This document shows positions 6,043 through 6,054 of a stretch of DNA of 6,054 nt, piece by piece. The notes beneath the pieces are model-generated. The model saw only the letters and a list, made by a program, of their open reading frames with translations. It did not search any database and was not told where the DNA came from. Both the position numbers and the translations under genes were made by a program. Source of the DNA: Methanomicrobiales archaeon (GTDB lineage: Archaea; Halobacteriota; Methanomicrobia; Methanomicrobiales; Methanoculleaceae); assembly GCA_012511245.1 (NCBI GenBank), contig JAAZGM010000004.1:1-6054 (forward strand), in the 5' to 3' direction. Each line of letters opens with the position of its first letter. The first letter of the stretch is position 1.

Positions 6043-6054
6043 GGCGTCATACCG

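Noticed and set aside
5835..6050. A 71-codon minus-strand frame at the right edge
   Set aside because: Its second half is antisense to the PsbP-like gene, and the first half has no recognised motif or ribosome binding site.

Overview
The window looks like chromosomal DNA from a GC-rich methanogenic euryarchaeon, most likely of the Methanomicrobiales (Methanoculleus-like). This is inferred from strong G/C at third codon positions, archaeal TATA elements about 27-31 nt upstream of start codons without good Shine-Dalgarno sites, an archaeal-type stand-alone Lon-like (S16, COG1750-type) protease, and a Pro/Thr-linked anchored surface protein. No rRNA, tRNA, CRISPR array or mobile element could be recognised.

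Layout. 1-122 holds the last 39 codons of an unidentified plus-strand gene. It converges with a minus-strand gene (190-693) for a YkgJ/CxxCxxCC-type cysteine-cluster protein. A 247-nt spacer (694-940) without a convincing gene separates that gene from a divergent MATE-family exporter (941-2374). The MATE promoter carries a perfect 8+8 bp inverted repeat over its TATA-like sequence, so it is probably controlled by a repressor. A short hairpin plus T-run ends the MATE gene. A 457-nt gene-poor spacer follows, holding one clear hairpin and a strong TATA box. That promoter drives a DHA2-type MFS exporter (2832-4241). After a 166-nt spacer with its own TATA box comes a two-gene unit: a membrane-anchored Lon-like serine protease (4408-5322) and, 1 nt after its stop, an N-terminally anchored protein with a PsbP-like domain (5324-5917). 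A T-run follows it. The last ~130 nt hold only two small inverted repeats and no gene I can support.

Functional reading. The middle is an export region: two unrelated secondary drug/metabolite exporter families in tandem, each with its own promoter, rather than one operon. The right end is a cell-envelope module: a protease facing the outside and a co-translated surface protein. The left end (YkgJ protein and partial gene) has no evident link to either. Most of the content is recognisable; the points most worth a second look are the operator-like palindrome at the MATE promoter, the protease/PsbP-like pair, and the loss of the conserved proline in the MFS antiporter motif.
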